Source of the DNA: Bacillus sp. REN3
Lineage (GTDB): Bacteria > Bacillota > Bacilli > Bacillales > Cytobacillaceae
Assembly: GCF_017912555.1 (NCBI RefSeq)
Contig: NZ_JAERSD010000007.1
Span: 62,001-126,000 of the forward strand
Reading direction: 5' to 3'
Length of the DNA stretch: 64,000 nucleotides
In this document: positions 8,627 to 16,395 of the stretch, piece by piece
Position numbering within the stretch: the stretch's first letter is position 1
Layout of the letters: each line of letters begins with the position of its first letter
The notes under the pieces: generated by a model
Seen by the model: only the letters and a program-made list of their open reading frames with translations
Databases searched by the model: none
Told to the model about the DNA's origin: nothing
Position numbers and translations under genes: made by a program

Positions 8627-9361
8627 ATGAACCGATTTTTCGAACCGGGAACGGAAGACGTATTTGATCTGTTTTCAATTGAACATCTTTTCACACTGGC
8701 AATTTTCGCTGGTGTCATCGTCCTGATGTACCTTCTTCGCAAACGATTAAAAACGGAACCATTAAATCGCCTGGTACGGGTTTGTTTTTTCTTCGTACTG
8801 ATTGGTTCGGAGATCAGCCTGCAAATCTGGCTGTGGTGGAGCGGGTATTGGAGCTACCAGTATTCGTTGCCTCTGCATCTCAGCAGCCTTTCGCTCATCC
8901 TTTCCGCAGTGCTGCTCTTGACCCGTAACTATGCGCTTTTTGAATTCACCTATTTTGTCGGAGTCGGGAGCGCCCTTCAAGCGATGTTGACCCCCGATAT
9001 CAGCCTGTATACCTTTCCGCACTACCGGTATCTCCATTTTTTTATTTCTCACGGTGGAACGGTCATAGCGAATCTGTTCATGGTATTCGTCCATGCCTTC
9101 CATCCGACAGGGAAATCTGTGTGGAAAGCCTTCTTGCTCTTGAACGGCTACACACTCATAATCTTCATTGTCAACTACCTGATAAAAGGGAATTATATGT
9201 ATATCTCCGAGAAACCGGCCAACCCTTCGCTCATTGATTACCTCGGCCCATGGCCATGGTACATCCTTTCATTGGAGGTGATTGCCTTCGGAACATTTTT
9301 GCTGCTGTATGCACCATTTTGGCTGCATAGAAAAAAAGCATTGCCTTCCCGCTCAAGGTAA
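8627..9361 (+). CDS. ywaF: YwaF-like integral membrane protein (TIGR02206 family)
   Basis: A 244-residue membrane protein with about six or seven transmembrane segments (around 20–38, 48–68, 76–96, 100–120, 138–156, 165–182 and 210–230). The signature features of the YwaF group are the N-terminal SIEHLFTL, the LPLHLSSLSLIL segment, and HYRYLHFFISHGG. Function is unknown; it is a conserved cytoplasmic membrane protein in bacilli. It stands as a single gene with a ribosome binding site AAAGGAG. Its 3' end overlaps a hairpin terminator shared with the convergent GNAT gene. Confidence 0.78.
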   Translation: MNRFFEPGTEDVFDLFSIEHLFTLAIFAGVIVLMYLLRKRLKTEPLNRLVRVCFFFVLIGSEISLQIWLWWSGYWSYQYSLPLHLSSLSLILSAVLLLTRNYALFEFTYFVGVGSALQAMLTPDISLYTFPHYRYLHFFISHGGTVIANLFMVFVHAFHPTGKSVWKAFLLLNGYTLIIFIVNYLIKGNYMYISEKPANPSLIDYLGPWPWYILSLEVIAFGTFLLLYAPFWLHRKKALPSRSR

Positions 9362-9370
9362 TGCTTTTAA
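9331..9370. terminator. Bidirectional hairpin terminator overlapping the ywaF 3' end
   Basis: AAAAGCATTGCCTT pairs with AAGGTAATGCTTTT around a 7-base loop, giving A and T tracts on both sides. It begins within the last codons of the ywaF-like gene and faces the GNAT gene ending at 9391. Confidence 0.75.
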
Positions 9371-9390
9371 CTCCCAGGTTTGCCGCTATT

Positions 9391-9831
9391 TTACTGGACG
9401 TATAATTCCATCGTAGTGGAAACCTCTTTAAATCCCAGCTTTTCACACATGATCCGCGAAGGATTTCCCTGGAATATATTCAGCTGGATGGTTTTGATTC
9501 CCTGCGCCTTCAATTCCTCAATTGCCGCCACTGTCAATTTCTCCCCGATTCCAGCCTTCCTGTATGCCGGGAAAACATATACGCTAAGAAGCACGCCGAT
9601 TGTCTGGTTCGTGAGCATATTCCAATCCTTCCCGAGCAAGATCCAGCCCTTTAACCTTCGGTATTCTTCATCCACTAGAAAATATGCCCCATTTTGGATA
9701 AAGGGCATGAACAGTTGATAAGCGTTTTGGACGCTATTTTCCCCATATCCCATCGAGCTCTCCTTCAGTACTTTACCGGTCAATTTGATGAGATAATCAT
9801 TTTCGGCGTAATGAGCTCTCCTGATTGCCAT
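9391..9831 (-). CDS. GNAT-family N-acetyltransferase
   Basis: A 146-residue acetyltransferase. The acetyl-CoA motif is VFPAYRKAGIGEKLTVAAIEEL (the Q/RxxGxG/A pattern about 90–106), followed by the ITLNIFQGNPSRIMCEKLGF-like strand and helix (written IQLNIFQGNPSRIMCEKLGF here) with the conserved N-x-x-x-x-x-x-Y/E-K-x-G-F ending. It likely acetylates a small molecule or a protein amine in the cytoplasm; the substrate cannot be read from sequence. GGAGGG sits 6 bases before the ATG, which settles the start. The gene ends just before a shared terminator. Confidence 0.8.
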   Translation of the reverse strand: MAIRRAHYAENDYLIKLTGKVLKESSMGYGENSVQNAYQLFMPFIQNGAYFLVDEEYRRLKGWILLGKDWNMLTNQTIGVLLSVYVFPAYRKAGIGEKLTVAAIEELKAQGIKTIQLNIFQGNPSRIMCEKLGFKEVSTTMELYVQ

Positions 9832-10099
9832 TTATAGCCCTCCACTGCAAAAAGAGATGATGCTTTACTATATAAAAAATCCATTCATTGCGTGCATGCT
9901 CCAACTCAAAAAAAGCAGGGCAGGCAGCCTCAACCGCCTTATCATTGATTGACCAGTCAATCGAGTGTTCCGGAAACTCAACTGCTTGATTGAGCAATCT
10001 CTTCCGGATTTTCCAGCTGCTCTATGAGCCACATTATAGTTTTTCTCTTAAGGGAGGATTGTCCATTTTGCAGTGAGGCTTAATCGTTCGTCCAAAAAT
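9832..10099 (-). other. Intergenic stretch with a doubtful small open frame
   Basis: A minus-strand frame at 9797–9997 (66 codons, TTG start) overlaps the start of the GNAT gene. It reads like protein in places (SIDWSINDKAVEAACPAFFE) but has no convincing ribosome binding site. A short in-frame start upstream (MWLIEQLENPEEI, from about 10,035) runs into a stop in a different frame. Together they might be a decayed small gene. I do not call a gene here. Confidence 0.3.
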
Positions 10100-10135
10100 G
10101 AAAGAACCCAGGCAGAAAATAATGCCTGGGTTGGG
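10100..10135 (-). terminator. Hairpin terminator for the 99-residue protein gene
   Basis: AACCCAGGCA and TGCCTGGGTT form a perfect 10-bp stem with an 8-base loop. On the minus strand it is followed by CTTTCATTTTT. It begins 2 bases after the stop codon at 10,137. Confidence 0.75.
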
Positions 10136-10136
10136 T

Positions 10137-10436
10137 TTATTGGGTAATGAAGATGGAGCCATCCTCAAAAATATGAATCGCTTGAAAGCTGCCTAAATAT
10201 TTCAAAGCATTGCTGGTTGTCCCGCCATCAGCTAACTCCTTTTGGCCCTTCCAGAACGTGTCTTTGTCGAGGACAAGGTAATAAATAAAGCATTTCCTGC
10301 CATCAACATTCTCGGACTCGACCATTTGGAATGCCTGACCGTATCTCTTCTTGAACCATTCACGAGCTTCATCATGGCTCTTAAACACAGGAATCTCCGC
10401 CTCTTGCTCCGGAGTGATTGATCCTTGAGCGTACAT
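10137..10436 (-). CDS. Hypothetical protein, 99 residues
   Basis: A small soluble protein of unknown family: EIPVFKSHDEAREWFKKRYG, then a Phe/Tyr-rich core (KCFIYYLVLDKDTFWKG) and a C-terminal IHIFEDGSIFITQ. It is followed directly by a strong terminator, which supports a real transcription unit. The start is uncertain. In-frame codons upstream of this ATG read WIGDGKKKKAGVRMY back to a stop at about 10,485, look coding and lack an ATG, GTG or TTG; an ATT start or a start within that segment is possible. No clear ribosome binding site is found for either choice. Confidence 0.55.
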   Translation of the reverse strand: MYAQGSITPEQEAEIPVFKSHDEAREWFKKRYGQAFQMVESENVDGRKCFIYYLVLDKDTFWKGQKELADGGTTSNALKYLGSFQAIHIFEDGSIFITQ

Positions 10437-10684
10437 TCGAACACCAGCTTTCTTCTTTTTGCCATCCCCAATCCATTTATATGTTTAAGTCAAGGACGGC
10501 ATAGTGGACCTCACAGCATTTTACCATATTCAGCGAGGTTAATACAGATGGAAAAGACTTACCATCTTATACCCGGATATTGCATTTTCAAAATCACACG
10601 GTAGAAAGCCATAGATTCGCGTGATTTTCCATTCTGGAAAAAATGCCTGCTGCGCCGCTGGTCTATTGTAAGGCTGGATGTAAG

Positions 10685-10720
10685 GCAGTAAAACCATCCC
10701 CCTAAGAGGATGGTTCGATT
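10685..10720 (-). terminator. Hairpin overlapping the end of the 292-residue membrane protein gene
   Basis: AACCATCC and GGATGGTT form an 8-bp stem around CCCTAAGA. On the minus strand it ends in GGTTTTACT. The stop codon (10,702) lies in its loop, so the hairpin uses the last codons of the gene. Confidence 0.55.
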
Positions 10721-11580
10721 TGCAGTACTTCAGGCTTGGATTCCTCCTGGCTCGCTTTGTAGAGACGGATATGGCCAATTTGAGGTGCGGATGAATTCGA
10801 GTGGACAAGAAAGTCTTCCATTAACGCGATTGTCCATTTAGCTTCCCCCTCCTTCATCAGGACGACTGCGAGGGTGCCAAATTGTTCTATTTGCTCCCAT
10901 CCGAACAACTCTGTGTTACCCTCTTTGGAAACCAAAATTCCTTTTGTGTCGCTTATGACCATCGTATCTTTTCCTTTCCAGACTCCTTGAATTTCCGCCC
11001 CGACATAATAATAGGAGATACCGTCCCCGCGGTCTCCATAGGTACCGATGTGCTGCTGGATTTTGTTGTCCATTGTCATAAATGTAATAGCCGCGATATC
11101 ATCCGCGAGCCACTCCACTTTCATATCATTCGCAGGCTCAGCGGAAATTTTTTGTTCCGGGCTGGCAAAAAGTCCATAACGCGAACGATAATAAACAGCT
11201 TCTCCCGTGTGTAAATTCTGTTTGACGGAAAGGATGTTTTCCGCATCAGGAGATAGGCTTGTGATTTGCTTTACCTTTTCTTTATCCGCGACAAGAAGCA
11301 TGGCATTGACGAGGATAAAAAGAACAACTGCGCTTGCCCCTATCCATTTTGCCCTTTTGGATGGCAGGACCAGAAACAACAAACCCAGAGCCATGCAAAG
11401 AATAAAACCGATATTCAACAAGTAAAACAACCGGCCATCGATATACTCCCAGTGAAACCGGTCATGAACATACACATAAACCAGCTGTACAAAGAATAAG
11501 CTGAAAGCAATCAGGAAGCTTAATGACCCGATCAGTCTTCGTAACCTATCCTTCTTCAATCGGCTCAACCTCCTCCACAA
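10702..11580 (-). CDS. Membrane protein of unknown function, second gene of a pair
   Basis: A 292-residue protein. Three transmembrane segments lie near the N-terminus (about 17–37, 50–72, 77–97) after a basic cytoplasmic start (RRLSRLKKDRLRRL). The remaining 190 residues are hydrophilic and probably extracellular: beta-rich, with no catalytic motif recognised (for example SYYYVGAEIQGVWKGKDTM). The gene overlaps the end of the preceding Asp-box protein gene by 35 bases, so the two are translationally coupled. The pairing with an exported Asp-box protein suggests both act at the outer face of the membrane. No family is assigned. Confidence 0.65.
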   Translation of the reverse strand: MWRRLSRLKKDRLRRLIGSLSFLIAFSLFFVQLVYVYVHDRFHWEYIDGRLFYLLNIGFILCMALGLLFLVLPSKRAKWIGASAVVLFILVNAMLLVADKEKVKQITSLSPDAENILSVKQNLHTGEAVYYRSRYGLFASPEQKISAEPANDMKVEWLADDIAAITFMTMDNKIQQHIGTYGDRGDGISYYYVGAEIQGVWKGKDTMVISDTKGILVSKEGNTELFGWEQIEQFGTLAVVLMKEGEAKWTIALMEDFLVHSNSSAPQIGHIRLYKASQEESKPEVLQIEPSS

Positions 11581-12475
11581 ATGTCCAGGTCAATCCATGA
11601 TCGTTCGATTCGAACTTCGCTCTCACTTTCCCGCCTTTGTAGTCGCCAGTTGGTCCTTGATTTAAAAGAACTGTCATACCACCATCTTCTTTAACTGGTA
11701 CCTCAGCTGTAACGAAGATTTTACTGTACTTTGGCGCAATCGAAAAGCTTGCTTTGCGCCATGAACTGCCGCCATCCTGGGTGACATAAAGATCTGGTGC
11801 TTCAGGATTTAGAATTCCATAGGATAAAAAACCGATCGATTCATCAACAAATCCACCACTATAGATCAGCCTAGTTGTCCCTGAATCAGCTGCCAGCCGC
11901 CAGTTCTGTCCTCCATCATTTGTCAAAAACACACTTGTTCCTTCTGAAGACATCGTTCTGCCGCCAGATACGATGATATACCCAAAAGCATCATCCAGGA
12001 AGGCGACTTTTCGATAACGTATCGGCGCATGCTGTTCCGAAACGACAGAATGATTCCACGTTTTTCCTTCATCTGCGGAATGGACCAGCATAAGCCTTTT
12101 TACATCCTGGCTGGCTCCATCCATATAAATGAAGGCAGACACACGTTCAGAGAGAATGTAACTTCCTTCAATCAGTTCCAGTTGGTTCCCGCTGTATTCC
12201 CCCTCAAATAACTGATCCTTTCCTACAGGAACCTTGTTCCAATGAACGCCATTATCATATGTGATATTCAGTTCATTATTTTGCAATGAATATCCGATCG
12301 AGTCATGTGTATAAACCGGCTGCAATTCCTCTCTCTCTCGTTTTTCTTCCACCTGGCCTGGCAATGTCTTATCCAATTGGGCAGGAATAGGCTCGTCGAC
12401 TTTTTGGTAATAGAAAATGACCAGGCTCATTCCTGCCAACATAAGGCCAGCCATCCAAATAATCACTTTTTTCAA
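11546..12475 (-). CDS. Membrane-anchored Asp-box (BNR/YCF48-like) protein
   Basis: A 309-residue protein with an N-terminal signal-anchor (residues 3–23, no lipobox Cys) and five Asp-box-like repeats, pattern S/N-x-D-x-G-x-x-W: DNGVHW (74–79), SADEGKTW (133–140), NDGGQNW (186–192), QDGGSSW (233–239) and NDHGLTW (291–297). Asp-boxes are turns in beta-propellers such as sialidases and YCF48/Hcf136 assembly factors. Catalytic sialidase residues are not evident, so a non-enzymatic propeller is more likely. It is the first gene of a pair with the membrane protein ending at 10,702, which it overlaps by 35 bases. The ribosome binding site GGAGATC lies 7 bases before the ATG. Confidence 0.75.
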   Translation of the reverse strand: MKKVIIWMAGLMLAGMSLVIFYYQKVDEPIPAQLDKTLPGQVEEKREREELQPVYTHDSIGYSLQNNELNITYDNGVHWNKVPVGKDQLFEGEYSGNQLELIEGSYILSERVSAFIYMDGASQDVKRLMLVHSADEGKTWNHSVVSEQHAPIRYRKVAFLDDAFGYIIVSGGRTMSSEGTSVFLTNDGGQNWRLAADSGTTRLIYSGGFVDESIGFLSYGILNPEAPDLYVTQDGGSSWRKASFSIAPKYSKIFVTAEVPVKEDGGMTVLLNQGPTGDYKGGKVRAKFESNDHGLTWTFVEEVEPIEEG

Positions 12476-12649
12476 GGGCAGATCTCCTTTTGGTTATCTT
12501 TCTTCCATCCTATCATATCGGTGAATGGCCAAAAAAATAAACGGAAAGTATACGTCTGCCAATCAGCATCCTTATACCATCCGAATACAAAAAGGACTTT
12601 GTTAGAGCAAAATGCACTTAAGGCTAGACATCCCAATCTTTGTTCATCC

Positions 12650-13213
12650 TCAACCTTTTTTCAATTTTAACGAACGGTATAGACCTATACAAAAACCGGA
12701 AGTTGTTCCAAGTGACGTAACAATGACGAGAAGATTCAGGTCAATGCCAGCCCAAAACTTCCCACTCATTAGGTTCGTTGTTTCCGCGATTAATCCAAGC
12801 ACAAGGGAAACCAATCCAGATACAGGCAAGAAAAACTTGATTGATCCCCTTCCATAGATGCTGATTCCCTGGACAACCCCGAAAACGGTATTGATCACGA
12901 TAAAGAAAACGACATTGGGGATAATCGACGCTAAGGAAGGAAAAATCCATGAAACGCCCTCACCTATCGCAAATCCCAACAAAATCGCTATGATGGCTCC
13001 TCCCACGCCCCAGACAATTTTTATAAAAAGATTATCTGAGATACCCATCACAAACAGCATCAGCAAGTTCCCAAAAACACCGATTAGCATGATGCTCAAT
13101 AAACCATTTGATAGGAAAAAGCCAGAAATGAAGCCGCTGATCAAGAAGGAAAAGAGTCCAATCAACATCGTCAACAACGGATATACCTTTGTGTTTCTAA
13201 TGATTCCGTCCAT
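12650..13213 (-). CDS. Small integral membrane protein, unknown function
   Basis: A 187-residue very hydrophobic protein with about six transmembrane segments (around 12–34, 38–56, 64–86, 96–118, 124–146 and 160–178), short loops, and a basic C-terminus LYRSLKLKKG. Many Gly and small residues lie in the helices (GVGGAIIAILLGFAIGEG), but no channel, transporter or enzyme motif is recognised. AGGGGGAAAGG precedes the ATG. It is a single gene; its 5' side opens onto an AT-rich noncoding stretch that leads into the accessory region. Confidence 0.6.
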   Translation of the reverse strand: MDGIIRNTKVYPLLTMLIGLFSFLISGFISGFFLSNGLLSIMLIGVFGNLLMLFVMGISDNLFIKIVWGVGGAIIAILLGFAIGEGVSWIFPSLASIIPNVVFFIVINTVFGVVQGISIYGRGSIKFFLPVSGLVSLVLGLIAETTNLMSGKFWAGIDLNLLVIVTSLGTTSGFCIGLYRSLKLKKG

Positions 13214-13729
13214 GATCCTTTCCCCCTCTTACCATCTTCATGGAACCTTTCCGAAAAAGCTTTGGAACTAGCACATACTTCCTCGTTTCTTTGCTGTTCA
13301 TTATAGAAATTCGATATAAAAATTTTGGAATCCTTCCGGTAACGAACAGACAAATAAATATTTTTAATCCTTTGTGGCAAAGAGTCACAAATTATCCATA
13401 TCGGCAAAGCAGTAAAAATGAAGGATAACCAATTTTGTTAGAAAGCGATGAATATAAATTCTATCTTGATAACCAACTGGATGTTTGGAGAGAACTTGTT
13501 CGAAAAAATAAAGTGTTCAATTTTATATGACTCTTAGTAATTCAAACCCGATTGAATTCCTTAGAATCCTTTATAAAAACCGCCAGGAAACCGTAGGAGA
13601 CCTATGAAGAAGGTGGAACATTATTAATGGAAATGGTGTCTAAAGAAAAAAAGAAGCACTAAGTGCACACGGCTCATAAAGCCCCCGAGAGGTGTTCATT
13701 CCTTTTCCAAAACAATAGGAAGAACAATA
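13214..13729. other. AT-rich intergenic region with possible gene debris
   Basis: About 516 bases without a supported gene. A plus-strand frame at about 13,438–13,530 reads like protein (DEYKFYLDNQLDVWRELV) but has no start or ribosome binding site and stops after some 30 codons. It may be a decayed gene fragment. Base composition falls here and stays low to about 20.3 kb. Confidence 0.4.
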
Positions 13730-14224
13730 TTACAAGTTCTCTTCTAATTGAATAATTTTTTTTATGATTTCTTCTCGTTTAATTTCTTCTAAAGAAAGGA
13801 ACCTTGGCGCCGCTGGCAAATTGAACTCAATATGTGAATGAGATAGCTCAAACAGTAGAGTTCCAATCTTATCCTTATTTTGGTTTTCAATCACAATCCA
13901 AAAAACGCGTTTTTCATGATGAGGCTTGCCCCAATTAGCCTTTTCTATTGAATTTCTAAAGTGTAGGCACTCCCCAATAACAAAGTCGTCCTCTTTCGTT
14001 ATTTCTATAGATCGAAATCCATTTTCTTTTATGAGTTTCCAAATTGGTGGAATGAGTTTATCTAAATACATGCCGTATGTTGCATCTTCATATTCCGGAA
14101 AGAGCTGTTTAAGCTCTTTGATATTCTTGTTCAGCACTTCTTTCCAGTGTTCTTTTATATAAGTAAAAAGCACTTCTCCTAACTCATTGATTTTCATATT
14201 AGGTTGAATATTTACTTTTTCCAT
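13730..14224 (-). CDS. Hypothetical protein, 164 residues
   Basis: A soluble, lysine- and glutamate-rich protein of no family I recognise. I chose the ATG at 14,224 because GGAGGG lies 7 bases upstream; the frame stays open 12 codons further but without a binding site. Features are a helical N-terminal half with repeated basic/acidic heptads (KEVLNKNIKELKQLFPEYED), the middle IEITKEDDFVIGE, and ELSHSHIEFNLPAAPRF near the end. Codon use is markedly AT-rich compared with genes before 13.2 kb, consistent with acquired DNA. It is divergent from the double-MerR gene 150 bases away. Confidence 0.6.
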   Translation of the reverse strand: MEKVNIQPNMKINELGEVLFTYIKEHWKEVLNKNIKELKQLFPEYEDATYGMYLDKLIPPIWKLIKENGFRSIEITKEDDFVIGECLHFRNSIEKANWGKPHHEKRVFWIVIENQNKDKIGTLLFELSHSHIEFNLPAAPRFLSLEEIKREEIIKKIIQLEENL

Positions 14225-14374
14225 ATGAATCCCTCCATATTTTTTCATCTTACAAAGCAAGCATACAACATTAAAGCCAATGATAAAGTTTTTAGAAAAA
14301 ATAGCTGAATTCCCTCCCTTTATTTGATAAACTTTACATGAATTGTACAGTTATCATATATAGGAGTGTAATAA

Positions 14375-15061
14375 TTGAAAAAAATCAGGCCTATAGATAT
14401 TGCAAAAAAACTAAAAATTAGCACAAGCTCTTTAAGAAGCTATGAAGAAAGAGAAATTGTGCCGAAAACTGAACGGTCATCTACAGGTTACAGGATATAT
14501 ACAGAGGAGCATGTAGCCTATTTTGAGTGTATTGTAGCTATGACTCCTGGATTTGGAATTGATATAACATCTGCTGTTCTAAAAAAGTTGCAACGCAAAG
14601 AACTAGACGCTGCTCTTTGGATAATAAATAATGCCCAAGTAGCAAATTCTGAAGACAAAAAGATTATTGAACGGGTGAATACACACCTGGAAAACTTGAC
14701 ACATGAACACTTAATGACTATTGGTGAGTTGTCACTTCAGACAAATATACCTCCAACAACTCTCCGATATTGGGAAAAGGAAGGTTTTATTACGGCCAAA
14801 AGAGGAGAACTAAATAATTATCGCCTATTTGATACATTCCAGCTCATAAAAGTCTTATTAATGAAAATTACTCAGAATGCAGTTTATTCATATGAGGTTT
14901 TTCAAATAAAAGAGGAAATTAAAGATTTAAACCAATATAATCTTGAAGAAGTCAGAAAAGTAATACACGATATTTCAAAATATATAAATAACCGTAACCA
15001 AAAACAGCTTAAAGGGATTTTCTATTTATATAAATTGTCAAAAATTTTAAACCAGCATTGA
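14375..15061 (+). CDS. Regulator with two MerR-type DNA-binding domains
   Basis: A 228-residue protein starting at TTG, with TAGGAG 6 bases upstream. Two MerR-like winged-helix domains are visible. The first (about 5–70) reads IDIAKKLKISTSSLRSYEE, then GYRIYTEEHVAYF. The second (about 114–180) reads MTIGELSLQTNIPPTTLRYWEKEG, then NYRLFDTFQLIKV. Ordinary MerR proteins have one domain and work as dimers; here one chain carries both readers. The last 50 residues (helical, EEVRKVIHDISKYINNRNQ) contain no cysteine, so metal sensing is unlikely. Target genes are unknown; the divergent 164-residue gene is the nearest candidate. The gene is AT-rich and lies just outside the left end of the transposon-like element. 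Confidence 0.75.
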   Translation: MKKIRPIDIAKKLKISTSSLRSYEEREIVPKTERSSTGYRIYTEEHVAYFECIVAMTPGFGIDITSAVLKKLQRKELDAALWIINNAQVANSEDKKIIERVNTHLENLTHEHLMTIGELSLQTNIPPTTLRYWEKEGFITAKRGELNNYRLFDTFQLIKVLLMKITQNAVYSYEVFQIKEEIKDLNQYNLEEVRKVIHDISKYINNRNQKQLKGIFYLYKLSKILNQH

Positions 15062-15118
15062 ATATGTAGTCTTATTGAAGGTGAAGTTAAAAAGCAAATT
15101 TCACACCAAAAATAAAGT

Positions 15119-15177
15119 ATAAGTTTGCCACAAATAAAATAAAGCATAAACCTGCCATTTGGCAAACTTATGCTTTA
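15119..15177. terminator. Nested inverted repeats downstream of the MerR gene
   Basis: Two hairpins share one arm. ATAAGTTTGCCA pairs exactly with TGGCAAACTTAT, and AAAGCATAA pairs with TTATGCTTT. They cannot both form fully. The most likely role is a terminator for the MerR gene, but there is no clean T-run. Confidence 0.45.
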
Positions 15178-15190
15178 AGCCACACAAAAA

Positions 15191-15215
15191 TGTGACTTAA
15201 CCTATATTATTGCCA
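15191..15215 (+). repeat. Left terminal inverted repeat of the Tn7-like element
   Basis: Begins TGTGACTTAACC and ends ATTGCCA. It differs from the reverse complement of the right end at five of 25 positions (6, 9, 13, 17 and 19). Confidence 0.65.
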
Positions 15216-15221
15216 TTTGTT

Positions 15222-15238
15222 AACCCATAATATTGCCA
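15222..15238 (+). repeat. Inner copy of the end motif
   Basis: AACCCATAATATTGCCA, a direct copy of the inner half of the terminal repeat, 23 bases further in. It is a likely second transposase-binding site. Confidence 0.6.
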
Positions 15239-15340
15239 GCCCTTGTGCCGTCTAAGTTATTAGCATGTGTCTATATAGAAAAATATTAATCACCATAAGT
15301 AACAGCTATCCTTTCAAGAATATAACCAAAAAATTCAGCA

Positions 15341-15393
15341 CTCTAGGCAACGTTATGGGTTCGTGTAAAACTCTCGGCAAGGTTATGGGTTCT
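15341..15393 (-). repeat. Two inverted copies of the end motif
   Basis: CTCTAGGCAACGTTATGGGT (15,341–15,360) and CTCTCGGCAAGGTTATGGGT (15,371–15,390) are spaced 30 bases apart. Each contains the end motif in the opposite orientation to the two copies at the tip. Repeated binding sites of this kind are usual at Tn7-type ends. Confidence 0.55.
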
Positions 15394-15439
15394 CCTGAAA
15401 TCTTGATATTTTAGCCCACCTTTACCTCTCTCCCTATTC

Positions 15440-16020
15440 ATACAGATAGGTAAGGGTTTGAAGTTATCGCCCCCTTTTCCCCCTGTTCACACCGTACGTG
15501 CGACTTTCACCGCATATGGCGTTCCAACTAATCCAATTCATTCAATTCTATGTACTTGGTGAAGCAAATTCAATCCAATCAAATTATATGATTTTCACAC
15601 ATTCTTCGGAGTTCATTAACTTTTTCCTTTTGCTTGTTGGTGAGGTGTAAAGCCTCAAACAATTGTCCACTGCCAACATCACATTTTGGTGATATACACT
15701 TTCTATGTATTGTGCTTTTAGACCCGTGCATTCAGAAGTTCGTCAGCTTAACCCTTTCTTATGGGTTTATTCGCATTCTCACCATATTCATTCAACTCAA
15801 GCATCATGATTTACACCACCCCCGCGGGTAGGCTTTCGTCAGCTTAACCTGTTACGATAAATTCTCACGCATTTTCACCGAGCTTATAACACTATCATTC
15901 TTACTTAATCAAGTGCTTTTCGACTAAGAGAGAACCCTTCAGGGCGTTACCCCATCATTTGATTCTTCGATATAACCCTTCAGTTCCGACAGGAAATGTC
16001 TGACCCTTAGCTGGGAATTG
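15440..16020 (-). ncRNA. ORF-less group II intron remnant (domains V and VI clear)
   Basis: On the minus strand, ACGCCATATGCGGTGAAAGT (from about 15,525 downward) continues with CGCACGTACGGTGT. It folds as a 34-base domain V: a stem capped by a GAAA tetraloop, a 2-base bulge, and a CGC triad at the catalytic positions. An A replaces the usual G at the sixth position and gives one mismatch. A domain VI-like hairpin follows and the 3' end is near ACCTATCTGTAT at 15,440. Upstream, two copies of GGTTAAGCTGACGAA and a GGTGAxAATGCG motif suggest domain I–III remains to about 16.0 kb. The 5' GUGYG boundary was not found and no reverse transcriptase is encoded. Confidence 0.55.
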
Positions 16021-16395
16021 TGGCCAATCTCAATTTTAGCCAGAAACATTTCTCACAACATAAGCACCCTTTCGTTCAAGATAGAAAATATTATAAACGA
16101 AACAAATTACCTACTGACAAAATTAAAATTATCAATAAAGACAGACATAAAGTAAGAAAGACAGTTACACTACTTCGTATCATTGATTTCCAACAACTTA
16201 TAAAAAGACAATAAAAAGTGACCTTCGAGCGATAGATACAATACACACAAAAAAGTGTAGATCCATCGACCACAAAGGTCGTTCATTTACTCAATAACCC
16301 GCTAAACCCGATAGGTTTGCAAAAAAAAGAGAAACAAAAAGTAATACAAAATTATCTTACAATGTTTTCTTTCTCTTTAAAATCTCTTGGTATAG
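16021..16395. other. AT-rich stretch between intron remnant and ABC permease
   Basis: About 375 bases with no supported gene. Short plus-strand frames (for example 16,020–16,214) are lysine-rich and without ribosome binding sites. The 5' part of the intron remnant may extend into it. Confidence 0.4.

Noticed and set aside
15601-15831. Protein gene in the intron region
   Set aside because: Frames here are short and fall within structured intron-like sequence; no reverse transcriptase motif (such as YADD) is present.
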